Shown: positions 55,567 to 63,893 of the stretch, one piece after another
Position numbering within the stretch: position 1 is the first letter of the stretch
Layout: each line of letters opens with the position of its first letter
NCBI GenBank assembly: GCA_018606645.1
Contig: JAGVRI010000002.1
Coordinates: 124,001-188,000 of the forward strand
DNA length: 64,000 nucleotides
Origin: Chloroflexota bacterium
GTDB taxonomy: Bacteria; Chloroflexota; Anaerolineae; JAAYZQ01
Direction of reading: 5' to 3'
The notes under the pieces: model-generated
Databases searched by the model: none
What the model was told of the DNA's origin: nothing
The model's input: the letters and a program-made list of their open reading frames with translations, nothing else
Program-made: the position numbers and the translations under genes

Positions 55567-57144
55567 CTAGTATGGCATGCGGCGCAGAACGCAGTATTCT
55601 CCCTCTTCAAAGATCAATTCCAGATACGTGGCATTTGTCGGATCCCATGTTCCTAGGTTCCGCTCGGCAAGGCTGTAAAAGACATATGTGATGTCATACT
55701 CCCGCAGCATCTGTTGCCGCCAGGCATCGTCGGTAGCCGGATCGAAGAAGCGGCGCACCATCTCCCGCTTGGCCGCATGGTGCAGCGTCTCCGGGCCGTG
55801 GCCGATAAAGGCGCGCAGGTCGGTCCAGGCGGGGATGACGTTGCCCACCTCGGGAGAGGAGAGCGCGGTCTCATCGGCCTGGCTGTGGGCGCCCAGCCAG
55901 GTCAAGGCGGCGATCTCGGCCCCCGGGCGATAGATCGGCTCCGAGCGCTGCTGGACCCATCCCAGGCTGCCGATCACGAGCAGAATGTTGCTCAGACTCA
56001 AGACGCCCACATAGGCGGCCCGAAGCCAGCGCCGTCCCCGGCCCGATACCCGCGCCAGCCATCTCTCCAGACCGATGGCTGCCAGGAGAGCCAGCGGCAC
56101 CTGGACCACGGAGACCATCCTCCGCTGAAGGTTGAAGGGAAGATAGAGCAGACAGGGCACGACCAACACCCAAAGGATGGGCAGCCCCCATCGTTCGTCC
56201 TGTTGTCTGACGAGCTGGATGGCGCCAGCGATGGCCGGGACCAGCAGCAGGGCATAGCCGGCCAGGTAGTGGAGCGGATGTGGGGAGAGGATCTGGTTCT
56301 GCGCCGCCCAGAGCCGAAAGGCGGGATTGGTGGTGAACACCCAGGCGTTGTAGACCACCGGCGGCAGGGCGAGGAGACCGATCACCGCGGCCAGGCCAAT
56401 CTCGCGCCAGGGGATGCGCCGTCGTCGGATGGCGAGGAGGACCAGCCAGGCGCCCAGCACGGCGGCGGGGATGCCGGCATAGAAGGGCACGATCCAGGCG
56501 GCGATGCACAGGGCCAATCCGGCCGCCAGGCTGGAGCGAAACCCCCGTCCGGCCAGGGCGCGGTGAGCATAAAGAAACGTCGCCAGTAACAGCGCCTCGG
56601 CCAGGGCGAGGTGGGGCAGGTTGTAGAGGACGAGGAAGACATAGGCTTCGGGCACCCAGAAGTCCAAGGGCATCGCACCGAGCCACTCCGATCGCCCCAG
56701 GAGGAGCCACAGCCAGCCCAGCCCGCTGCCCACCGCCACCACGGCCCAGGCCAGACGGCGGACGGTTACGTCCGGGGTAAACTCGGCCACAAAGGCGTAG
56801 ACGGTCCATAACAGCACCAGGCCCAGGACGACACGAGCGAGATGGTAGGTGAGCGCCAGAGAGAGACCAGTCGCAGCAGCCAACTTGCCCAGCAGAATAT
56901 GCAGTGGAAAGGCCAGTGCTGGGTCGTGGGGCTCGCTCGTGTAAAAGAGATGGAAAAACCACTCGCCCCGCGCCCCGAGCCGCATCTTGGCCAGGTAGGA
57001 ATTGCCGTCCTCAACGTTGTAGACAAAGCCGGTGAAGACATGGTCGGCGTCGGCCAGGCTCCAGGCATAGAGGGTCGGCAGGCTGGCGAAGAGGAGCACG
57101 GCCAGGGAGGCGACCAGCAACCAGCGCACCTCAGCGCGGCTCAT
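55567..57144 (-). CDS. Multi-pass membrane protein, paralogue 2 of DGxSYxAKM/EPHxGA family
   Basis: VEDGNSYLAKMRLGARGEWFFHLFYTSEPHDPALAF; FIGHGPETLHHAAKREMVRRFFD..REYDITYVFY. Confidence 0.7.
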   Translation of the reverse strand: MSRAEVRWLLVASLAVLLFASLPTLYAWSLADADHVFTGFVYNVEDGNSYLAKMRLGARGEWFFHLFYTSEPHDPALAFPLHILLGKLAAATGLSLALTYHLARVVLGLVLLWTVYAFVAEFTPDVTVRRLAWAVVAVGSGLGWLWLLLGRSEWLGAMPLDFWVPEAYVFLVLYNLPHLALAEALLLATFLYAHRALAGRGFRSSLAAGLALCIAAWIVPFYAGIPAAVLGAWLVLLAIRRRRIPWREIGLAAVIGLLALPPVVYNAWVFTTNPAFRLWAAQNQILSPHPLHYLAGYALLLVPAIAGAIQLVRQQDERWGLPILWVLVVPCLLYLPFNLQRRMVSVVQVPLALLAAIGLERWLARVSGRGRRWLRAAYVGVLSLSNILLVIGSLGWVQQRSEPIYRPGAEIAALTWLGAHSQADETALSSPEVGNVIPAWTDLRAFIGHGPETLHHAAKREMVRRFFDPATDDAWRQQMLREYDITYVFYSLAERNLGTWDPTNATYLELIFEEGEYCVLRRMPY

Positions 57145-59426
57145 CGTCGCTTCCTCCACCCCCATACCGCGTAGAGCAGCAGGGCCAGCGCGGTGCTGCC
57201 CGTGACCGCCAGACCGGCCCATACCGTCCGCGGCGCATAGCGGAACTCGACCGTGTGCCGGCCGGCCTCCAGCCAGACGCCGCGCAATACCCCCTCGGCG
57301 CGCTGGATGGGCGCCTCGACGCCATCCACTTTCGCCCGCCAGCCGGGGTACCATACTTCGCTCAACACCAACAGGCCAGGTTTGTCCGCGTCGGCCTCGA
57401 CCACCATGCGGTTGGGGGTATAGACGGCGATGGAAGCCGGCGCGGCGTGGACCGGGCGCGATAGGACGATTTCGCTCCCTCGCCGGGCCTGGGCGATAAA
57501 GGCGCGCGGCAGGACGTGCTCGTTGCGGTAGATCCAGGTCGTGCCGATGGTCGCCACCCATGCCAGGCCATCGGCCGGGACCGGCCACTCGGCGGCCACA
57601 TAGCCCACGTTCAGCAGTCCCAACCGGACGGCGTCCGGTCGGGCGTCCCGGTCTTCCAAGTCCGGTGGCAGGGTTGGACTGTAACCGTCGTTGCCAAAGC
57701 CGCCAGCCTGAGCCAAAAAGTCTACATAATGACTCAACTGGAAGGGGTCCACGCCGTCGGCGAGCGAGAGGCCGTACTGGACAGCGGTGTGTTGTGGCAG
57801 GCTGTAGCTGGGCGAGTAGACGCGAAACTGGCCCGGCTGCGCCGCCAGGAATTGGGCCGCATCCGCGCCCCAGGCCAGGGCCTCGGAAGGGGCGCGCATC
57901 TCGGTCCAGGCGGCGCGCATCAAGGTCAGGTCCGTTCCCACCAGCAGCAAGACGGCGACGCTAAAGGGTACCGGACGGAGCCGTCCCCGGATACGAAGCC
58001 ACAGCCCCCCCGCGCTCAGCAGGCCGAAGGTCCCCAGGCTCCAGGCGGCTACGGGAGTGGACCGGCTGCTCCGTGCCAGCCAGGCGCATCCGGCCAGCCC
58101 TGCAATGAGCCAGATCGCAGTGGCCAGAGTTGCCCGCCGTTGAGCCGGGGCGGGGAGAGGGGCTCCGCTCAGGAGGTCCAGCCCGCGCCCGGCCAGGACG
58201 GCCAGGCTGAGGGTCACTATCCCCCAGATGCGCGGCGGAACGCGAAACCAGCTCAGGCCGGGCACCCAGCGGGCCAGTAGTGGGAAGAGCGGGCCATGGG
58301 TCCCCACGGCGAACAGCGCCGCCAACCCGGCCGTCAGGAGGAAGAACCAGGCGGTTCGATCCCGTCGGACGAGGAGGCCCACCAGTGCCAGCAGGCTCGC
58401 CGGCAGACCAAGATAGATCACCTGCTCCGACTCGCCGCCATAGGTCGGGATGACCGCGGTCAGCAGGCTGGCCCAGGGCAGGGAAAAGAGACCGGCTTCC
58501 TTGACGGTGAGCGCCGTGCGGTTCAGGTAAGGCAGCGCCTCGGCCAGGGGGATGAGTAGGGCCGCGCTCAACAGTCCCGCTGTTCCGATCATGACCGGCA
58601 GCCGCACGGCGGGTCGGCCCCATCGCACTGGTCGCGGCGCGGTGAACAGAGTCAGCAGGAACCAGGCGAGGGATAGGGCAATGCCGAACGTGGCTGTCTG
58701 GATGTGGTTCAGCAGGGCGGCGGCCCAGGCGACGCCGGTCCACAACGCTCCTTCGAAAATAGACTGCTCCCCGCATCCGGGAGTCGAGGCTTTAGCCGGT
58801 CCACCGCCTGAAGGCTCCACTCCCCCCACCCGGAGTCGCGCCCTCAGCCACCGGCTCCCGGATATTTTCATTCCTCGTGGCGCCCCGCCGGGCATGGCAA
58901 TTCCCTCCGGATCGCTGGCGGCTCGGTGGGCGCCCAGCAGCGCCACCGGCCACCAGGCCAGCGCCCAGGCGATGTTCACATGGCCGGCGGCCAGGTGGGC
59001 GGTCAGCCAGGGGGATAGGGCAAAGGACAGTCCGGCCAGCGCCGCGCCGGCCGGGCGCAGGCCAAGGGCGCGACGGCCCCAGGCATAGGTAGCCAGCGCC
59101 GCCAGGAGGCAGTGCCCGAACAGCAGCAGGTTGAAGGCCAGGTTGATCGGCAGGAGATAGAACAGCCAGGCGGGCGGGTAGAACAACCACGACTGAGGGT
59201 TGGCCGCCCAGGGCCCGCCGCTGGCGATGGTCGTCCGCCATAGCGGGACCTGTCCGTACTGGCGGAGGCTGGTCACATTGTAAACGACGGCCGGCCAGTG
59301 AGTGATCGTCAGATCGGTGACCTGGTCGCCGCGAGGGTACAGGAGGTCATTCAAGTGCAGGAGCAGTGGGGCGTTGATCAGCCCCACGAGCAGGATCAAA
59401 AGGACGGGGCCGGCGTAGCGGGTCAT
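57141..59426 (-). CDS. YfhO family membrane protein carrying in-frame repeat-derived segment
   Basis: RGDQVTDLTITHWPAVVYNV..PLWRTTIASGGPWAANPQSWLFYPPAWLFYLLP; C-term LLVLSEVWYPGWRAKVDGVEAPIQRAEGVLRGVWL. Confidence 0.8.
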   Translation of the reverse strand: MTRYAGPVLLILLVGLINAPLLLHLNDLLYPRGDQVTDLTITHWPAVVYNVTSLRQYGQVPLWRTTIASGGPWAANPQSWLFYPPAWLFYLLPINLAFNLLLFGHCLLAALATYAWGRRALGLRPAGAALAGLSFALSPWLTAHLAAGHVNIAWALAWWPVALLGAHRAASDPEGIAMPGGAPRGMKISGSRWLRARLRVGGVEPSGGGPAKASTPGCGEQSIFEGALWTGVAWAAALLNHIQTATFGIALSLAWFLLTLFTAPRPVRWGRPAVRLPVMIGTAGLLSAALLIPLAEALPYLNRTALTVKEAGLFSLPWASLLTAVIPTYGGESEQVIYLGLPASLLALVGLLVRRDRTAWFFLLTAGLAALFAVGTHGPLFPLLARWVPGLSWFRVPPRIWGIVTLSLAVLAGRGLDLLSGAPLPAPAQRRATLATAIWLIAGLAGCAWLARSSRSTPVAAWSLGTFGLLSAGGLWLRIRGRLRPVPFSVAVLLLVGTDLTLMRAAWTEMRAPSEALAWGADAAQFLAAQPGQFRVYSPSYSLPQHTAVQYGLSLADGVDPFQLSHYVDFLAQAGGFGNDGYSPTLPPDLEDRDARPDAVRLGLLNVGYVAAEWPVPADGLAWVATIGTTWIYRNEHVLPRAFIAQARRGSEIVLSRPVHAAPASIAVYTPNRMVVEADADKPGLLVLSEVWYPGWRAKVDGVEAPIQRAEGVLRGVWLEAGRHTVEFRYAPRTVWAGLAVTGSTALALLLYAVWGWRKRR
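58755..58845 (-). repeat. Intragenic copy (E) of dispersed palindromic repeat
   Basis: Reverse complement GGGAGTGGAGCCTTCAGGCGGTGGACCGGCTAAAGCCTCGACTCCCGG matches copies at 62.7-62.8 kb. Confidence 0.8.
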
Positions 59427-60952
59427 CGTGTCTCCTGAGGGACGCTCTCTACATAGACGACTGCGTCCGCGTGTTGAAAGGTGATGGTCAGTCGATCGCC
59501 AAGGATAGCACGATACGGCTCAGCATAGCGTTTTTCGACAACGATCCATAACCGTGGGGCTTCGTTGGCTACTTCGCGCAGACCATCGGCTGTGCCAATC
59601 CAGGGCAACCCCAAGTGGGGATCGACTGGCCCGTCGGCTCTAGACCACAGGAATGGATTCTCGAAAGCTATGAAATAATCGCAGCGGCCAAGGGCTACGT
59701 AAGCCACAGCTGGCAGCGGCGTGGCAACTCGATCTGTTGGTTGCCAGTGCTCACGCACATAATCAAATCCCTCTTGGATCGCCGACAGTGGCTGGGTGAG
59801 TACCGAAAAAACAGGAGCGGCGAATAGGCAGACAATAAACAGAACTGGTAGTGCTCCGAACGCGCTGTTGGCCAATCCACCGATCCTATCCCCGATCTCA
59901 GACACGATATAGTCAAGCTCGCGGGCCACTATCAGTAGGTAGAGTGGTAGAATGTCGAACAAGTAGCGAGGAATACGTACAATCGGTGGACTGACCAAGC
60001 TGAATTGCACTAAAACAGTCAAGCCAGTGGCGCTTAGAAAAAGAAGAGCCGGATCATGAGGATTTCGTTGGTGGCGGAACCACCTGACGAGCAAGGCCAG
60101 GTTACCAGTGAGTGCTAGTACGGTTAGGATTAGATAGGGGAAAACGACAAACTGCTGAGCACCAATCAATACGTCGGCGAAAACACGGATCGGATTGAGC
60201 CAGTTCACAGGTCTGATTTGGTTGGCATCTGCCAGACCGCTGGGGCGCTCGAAAAGAGTAAACATCATCACCGAGGCTATGAGAACCGCTAGAGCGAGCC
60301 CTTCCATCCATGGCAGTAGGCGAGGCCGCCATCCTTGAAAACCTCTCTCTCGGCGGGTCATCCACCAAGTCAGCCCTAAACCTACTACCGCCGCTGGAAT
60401 AGTAAGTAGCGTTCGGAGGTGACACAGCATCGCTCCAGCCAGCGCCAGCAAGGCTCCCGCTCGCATCAGCGTGCTCCGGCCTTTGAACAATCCTTCGAAC
60501 ATCATGTAAACTGCAGCTAGGGTAAAGAACTGCCATAGAGCGTACATGCGAGCTGTCCCTCCCCATTGAATCGCCTCTGGTGAGAGAGCCAGTAGGAGGG
60601 TGGCCAAGGATCCGGCGCGTGTGTTGAACCAGCGCTGTCCGATGTGGCAGATCAACAACAGCGTCGGTAGGCTGATCAACAGGCTCGGCAACCGTGCCAC
60701 TGCGTAGCTGAACCCGAACAACCGGGCCAGCATCGCTCCCGCATAGCTGTGGGGAAGGCCATGGGTGTAAACCAGGCCGGATGGCATGATTGGAACACCT
60801 TTTTCCGCAACCATCTGAATAGCTAGCGAAGTATAGTATTCGTCTGTCCAGGGAGCACTTCGCACCAGGTAGATCAACCGCAAGACCATTCCCATAACAA
60901 CGATTGGCAAAACTGGCCAAGCGGGAGAATCTGACCTTTGCGAGGTATTCAT
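59423..60952 (-). CDS. GT39/ArnT-like glycosyltransferase
   Basis: APWTDEYYTSLAIQMVAEKGVP..LLLALSPEAIQWGGTARMYALWQFFTLAAVYMMF. Confidence 0.8.
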   Translation of the reverse strand: MNTSQRSDSPAWPVLPIVVMGMVLRLIYLVRSAPWTDEYYTSLAIQMVAEKGVPIMPSGLVYTHGLPHSYAGAMLARLFGFSYAVARLPSLLISLPTLLLICHIGQRWFNTRAGSLATLLLALSPEAIQWGGTARMYALWQFFTLAAVYMMFEGLFKGRSTLMRAGALLALAGAMLCHLRTLLTIPAAVVGLGLTWWMTRRERGFQGWRPRLLPWMEGLALAVLIASVMMFTLFERPSGLADANQIRPVNWLNPIRVFADVLIGAQQFVVFPYLILTVLALTGNLALLVRWFRHQRNPHDPALLFLSATGLTVLVQFSLVSPPIVRIPRYLFDILPLYLLIVARELDYIVSEIGDRIGGLANSAFGALPVLFIVCLFAAPVFSVLTQPLSAIQEGFDYVREHWQPTDRVATPLPAVAYVALGRCDYFIAFENPFLWSRADGPVDPHLGLPWIGTADGLREVANEAPRLWIVVEKRYAEPYRAILGDRLTITFQHADAVVYVESVPQETR

Positions 60953-62568
60953 GGCTTTGCCTCCACACGGTACAATGTCATCGCCTGACCGACCCAGGCC
61001 GGCGTCAACTCCAGCCCAACCGGGTCGCCATCCGGAGGCGCAGCCGGCCCCAGCACATACTGCACCCCGTAGCGGTCCAGCAACGCCGACCGTTCGGCCG
61101 GGGAAGCCCCTGGATCGTAGAAGCGGAGGACCTCGGTTTTCTTGATCTCCGCATCGATCGTCTCAAAGGGATGTCCGTAGACGACGCGGTTGCCGGCCCA
61201 GGCGGGGATGAAGTGGCCCAGCTCAGGCGGGGCCAGCACGGTGTCGGTCCAGGCAGTGTGGCCCTGTAACCAGCGGCACGCTGCGACGACGTCGGCGGGC
61301 ACGACCAGCGGACCGGGCTCGCGGGCCACGCCGAGAATGGCCACCAGGGGGACAAACAGGTTGGTCAATGCCGAGAGAGCGATCAAGCCAGCGGTGAACA
61401 GGGGCCGCCGGCGCGGCGCGAGTCGGGGCCAGAGCCACCGTTCCATGGTCAGCGCGGCCAGCAGCACCAAAGGGATGTGCAGGCCGGTGATGAACCGTCG
61501 TTGCAGAGGGAACGGGGTATAGAGGAGCGCCACCGCGCTGCCCACCCAGCCCAGCAGCAAGAGGTCGGAGGGCCGGCGTCGGCGGAAGGCAAGCCACAGG
61601 CCGGGCAGAGCCAGCAACAGGACCAACCCGTAACTGAGGGCCAGGTCCCACGGAGGCGGGGAGGGGGTCAGGTTCTGGGCTGACCAGGCCGCCAGGGCGG
61701 GATTGGCGCGGGAGACGTACAGGTCGTAGAGGGCCAGCGGCGCGGCGCCGGCGGTAGCCGCGCCGGCCTCCAGTACGCCTGACCAGGGCCAGGCGCGAGT
61801 CTGTAACGCCCACAGCCCCAGGTAGACGGCCGCCACCGTGAACGCCACGGGCACGGCCAGCGGCTGGACCAGGGCCAGGGCCAGCCCCAGCGCGGCAGAG
61901 CCCAGGAGCCGGAACGGAGCCGGCCAACTCTGCCCGGCTGCCGGTGTGGGCCGGGGCGCATCCCAGGTTGCGACCAGAACCCGGCCCAAGATGGCCAGCA
62001 TGATCCCCATCGCCAATGGAAAATGGGGATTGACCAGGAGGCTCAGGAAGGTAAAGCCTTCGGCCACCCACAGATCGCTGAGGGTGATGCCGAACGGGGC
62101 CAGCAACCAGCCCAGCCCGGAGGAGAAGCTCAGCAGGAGAAAGGCAGCGCGGCGGGCAGCGATCCGCTCCGTGAAAAGGGCGATGAACGAATAGGCGGTC
62201 TGAAGGAAAAAGAATCCAGCCGCCAGGCGGGCCAGGTGGTAGGTGACGGGAATGGGGAGATGCCACCAGGCGGCCAGATGCCCCAGGGCCAGGTAGAAGG
62301 TAAAGAGGAACGCGCCCTCGTGCGGCTCTGGGGTGAAGGGCAGGTGGAAAAGCCAGTCGCCGCGCGCCCCCTGCTGCATCTTGGCATAATACGACTCGCC
62401 ATCCAGATGGTTGACCAGCAAACCGGTGTACTGGGTATCGGCGGGGGCCAGGAGCCAGGCGATCAGGTAGGGCAGGGCGGTCAGGCCGACGATGCCGGCG
62501 GACCAGAGAAGCACCCAGCGCCTCTCCTGGGGTGTGACCTGATGTGCCGCGCCCATGGATCGATCCAT
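60949..62568 (-). CDS. Multi-pass membrane protein, paralogue 3 of DGxSYxAKM/EPHxGA family
   Basis: LDGESYYAKMQQGARGDWLFHLPFTPEPHEGAFLF; VVYGHPFETIDAEIKKTEVLRFYD..DRYGVQYVLG. Confidence 0.7.
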   Translation of the reverse strand: MDRSMGAAHQVTPQERRWVLLWSAGIVGLTALPYLIAWLLAPADTQYTGLLVNHLDGESYYAKMQQGARGDWLFHLPFTPEPHEGAFLFTFYLALGHLAAWWHLPIPVTYHLARLAAGFFFLQTAYSFIALFTERIAARRAAFLLLSFSSGLGWLLAPFGITLSDLWVAEGFTFLSLLVNPHFPLAMGIMLAILGRVLVATWDAPRPTPAAGQSWPAPFRLLGSAALGLALALVQPLAVPVAFTVAAVYLGLWALQTRAWPWSGVLEAGAATAGAAPLALYDLYVSRANPALAAWSAQNLTPSPPPWDLALSYGLVLLLALPGLWLAFRRRRPSDLLLLGWVGSAVALLYTPFPLQRRFITGLHIPLVLLAALTMERWLWPRLAPRRRPLFTAGLIALSALTNLFVPLVAILGVAREPGPLVVPADVVAACRWLQGHTAWTDTVLAPPELGHFIPAWAGNRVVYGHPFETIDAEIKKTEVLRFYDPGASPAERSALLDRYGVQYVLGPAAPPDGDPVGLELTPAWVGQAMTLYRVEAKP

Positions 62569-62601
62569 CGAGATCTAGAGGTCTCTTTCTTTGTCTTTAC
62601 C

Positions 62602-62629
62602 ATTGTACCACATTTGCCCACTTTGACAA
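62602..62629 (-). promoter_or_regulatory. Promoter of the large glycan operon
   Basis: Minus strand TTGTCA-N16-TACAAT with extended TGTGGTACAATGG. Confidence 0.6.
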
Positions 62630-62709
62630 GGGGGACTCTGGTCCTACTGCACCGGAGGCGTTTTGATCGTCTGGGTAGATTGAATCCGGCTGAAGCTCGA
62701 AATCGGAAG

Positions 62710-62875
62710 AGGGAGTGGAGCCTTTCGGCGGTTTTCTGGCCGAAGCCTCGACCTTGGCCGAAGGGAGTGGAGCCTTTCGGCGGACAATCCGGCTGAAGCC
62801 TCGACTCCGGGGTGGAGGCGAAGCCTTTCGGCGGTTTTTCCGGATAAGGCCTCGACTCCGGGGGAAGGGAGAGCC
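62710..62875 (+). repeat. Three tandem copies (D1-D3) of dispersed palindromic repeat
   Basis: GGGAGTGGAGCCTTTCGGCGG..CCGAAGCCTCGACC; GGGAGTGGAGCCTTTCGGCGGACAATCCGGCTGAAGCCTCGACTCC; GAAGCCTTTCGGCGGTTTTTCCGGATAAGGCCTCGACTCC. Confidence 0.9.
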
Positions 62876-62909
62876 TTCCGATTGGTCCGTCCAACCGCGG
62901 CCTTTTGTT

Positions 62910-62937
62910 TTGTCCCTGGTAGGGGCTGTGGTATAAT
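62910..62937 (+). promoter_or_regulatory. Promoter of candidate small/leader RNA
   Basis: TTGTCC-N16-TATAAT with extended TGTGGTATAATAG. Confidence 0.6.
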
Positions 62938-62943
62938 AGCCGC

Positions 62944-63090
62944 AACTTGGACGAGGGACTCAGGCGATGACAACAGTGAAGTTGTGCGGGATATCCCAGA
63001 ACCCAGATCCTCGCAGCAAGCCGATGCCTGCCCCTGGGACCAGGGCGCAGTGGGGGACCTCATGCCACGGGCATGAGGTCCTTCTTTGTA
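62944..63090 (+). ncRNA. Candidate structured small RNA or leader
   Basis: Between a good promoter and a terminator hairpin; ACAAC/GTTGT hairpin and long-range CAGGC/GCCTG pairing; no convincing ORF. Confidence 0.4.
63055..63081 (+). terminator. Intrinsic terminator-like hairpin
   Basis: GGACCTCATGCC-ACG-GGCATGAGGTCC followed by TTCTTTGT. Confidence 0.65.
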
Positions 63091-63124
63091 AGCGGGCACT
63101 GAGAGACCCAGCGGGGAGGTGGGG

Positions 63125-63826
63125 ATGAGCATCGTACGGCAATTCTACCGACTCCAGTTGGTGGATGCCGAGTTGGCGGAACGAAGGGCTCAGTTAGCCG
63201 ATGTCGAAGCCAGTCTGGGAGAAACCGAGGACGTGATCCGGGCACGGCAGGCGGTGGTCGAAGAGGAGGAAAGGGTCGCACAACTGAGAAAGCAGGTGCG
63301 TGCGCTGGAGCTGGAGATCGGGGGATTGAACGACAAGCTGAAACGGAATCAGGACCGGCTGTACAGCGGCCAGGTGCGCAACCCCAAGGAACTGAGCAGC
63401 CTTCACGACGAAGCCAATGCCCTGCGCCGTCGTCGAAGCGAACTGGAAGATCGCCAACTGGAAGCGATGATCGCTCTGGAGGAAGAAGAGGCCGAGCTGG
63501 CGGAACGGCAGGCGCGCCTGCGCCAGATCGAGGCCACGTGGCGCCAGGAACAGCAGGCCCTGCAGGCCAGGAAACAGGAATTAGAGTCCCTGTTGGCCGA
63601 ACTGGAAGAGCAACGCCAAGAGATGCGGACGAAACTGGGCGCGGCAAACCGGGCGCTGTACGACGATCTAAGCCGGCGCCTGGCTGGCACCGTAGTGGCG
63701 TTGCTCAAGCAAGGCATGTGCCAGGTCTGCGGAGTGGATGTGCCGTTCACCATGGCGCGGGCGGTGGAACGCGGCGAAGGGATCCATTATTGTCCCGTCT
63801 GCGAGCGAATGCTCTATGGAGGATGA
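63125..63826 (+). CDS. C4-type zinc-ribbon protein with long N-terminal coiled coil (CT398-like)
   Basis: YSGQVRNPKELSSLHDEANALRRRRSELEDRQLEAM; C-term CQVCGVDVPFTMARAV..YCPVCERMLY. Confidence 0.85.
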   Translation: MSIVRQFYRLQLVDAELAERRAQLADVEASLGETEDVIRARQAVVEEEERVAQLRKQVRALELEIGGLNDKLKRNQDRLYSGQVRNPKELSSLHDEANALRRRRSELEDRQLEAMIALEEEEAELAERQARLRQIEATWRQEQQALQARKQELESLLAELEEQRQEMRTKLGAANRALYDDLSRRLAGTVVALLKQGMCQVCGVDVPFTMARAVERGEGIHYCPVCERMLYGG

Positions 63827-63893
63827 TCCGGGTGGGAGAGAAGCCCTGCCCGATTCCTGACTCTGTTGTCAACGATGACGATAGGAGAAAGAA

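Noticed and set aside
62710-62875. Possible CRISPR array: three similar ~50-bp units in tandem
   Set aside because: Units are adjacent, imperfect palindromes without unique spacers of constant length, related to repeats elsewhere in the window; no cas genes seen.
63055-63081. ACGG loop suggesting a guanidine-II (mini-ykkC) hairpin
   Set aside because: Best pairing leaves an ACG triloop, only one such hairpin is present, and the downstream gene is not a guanidine-related gene.
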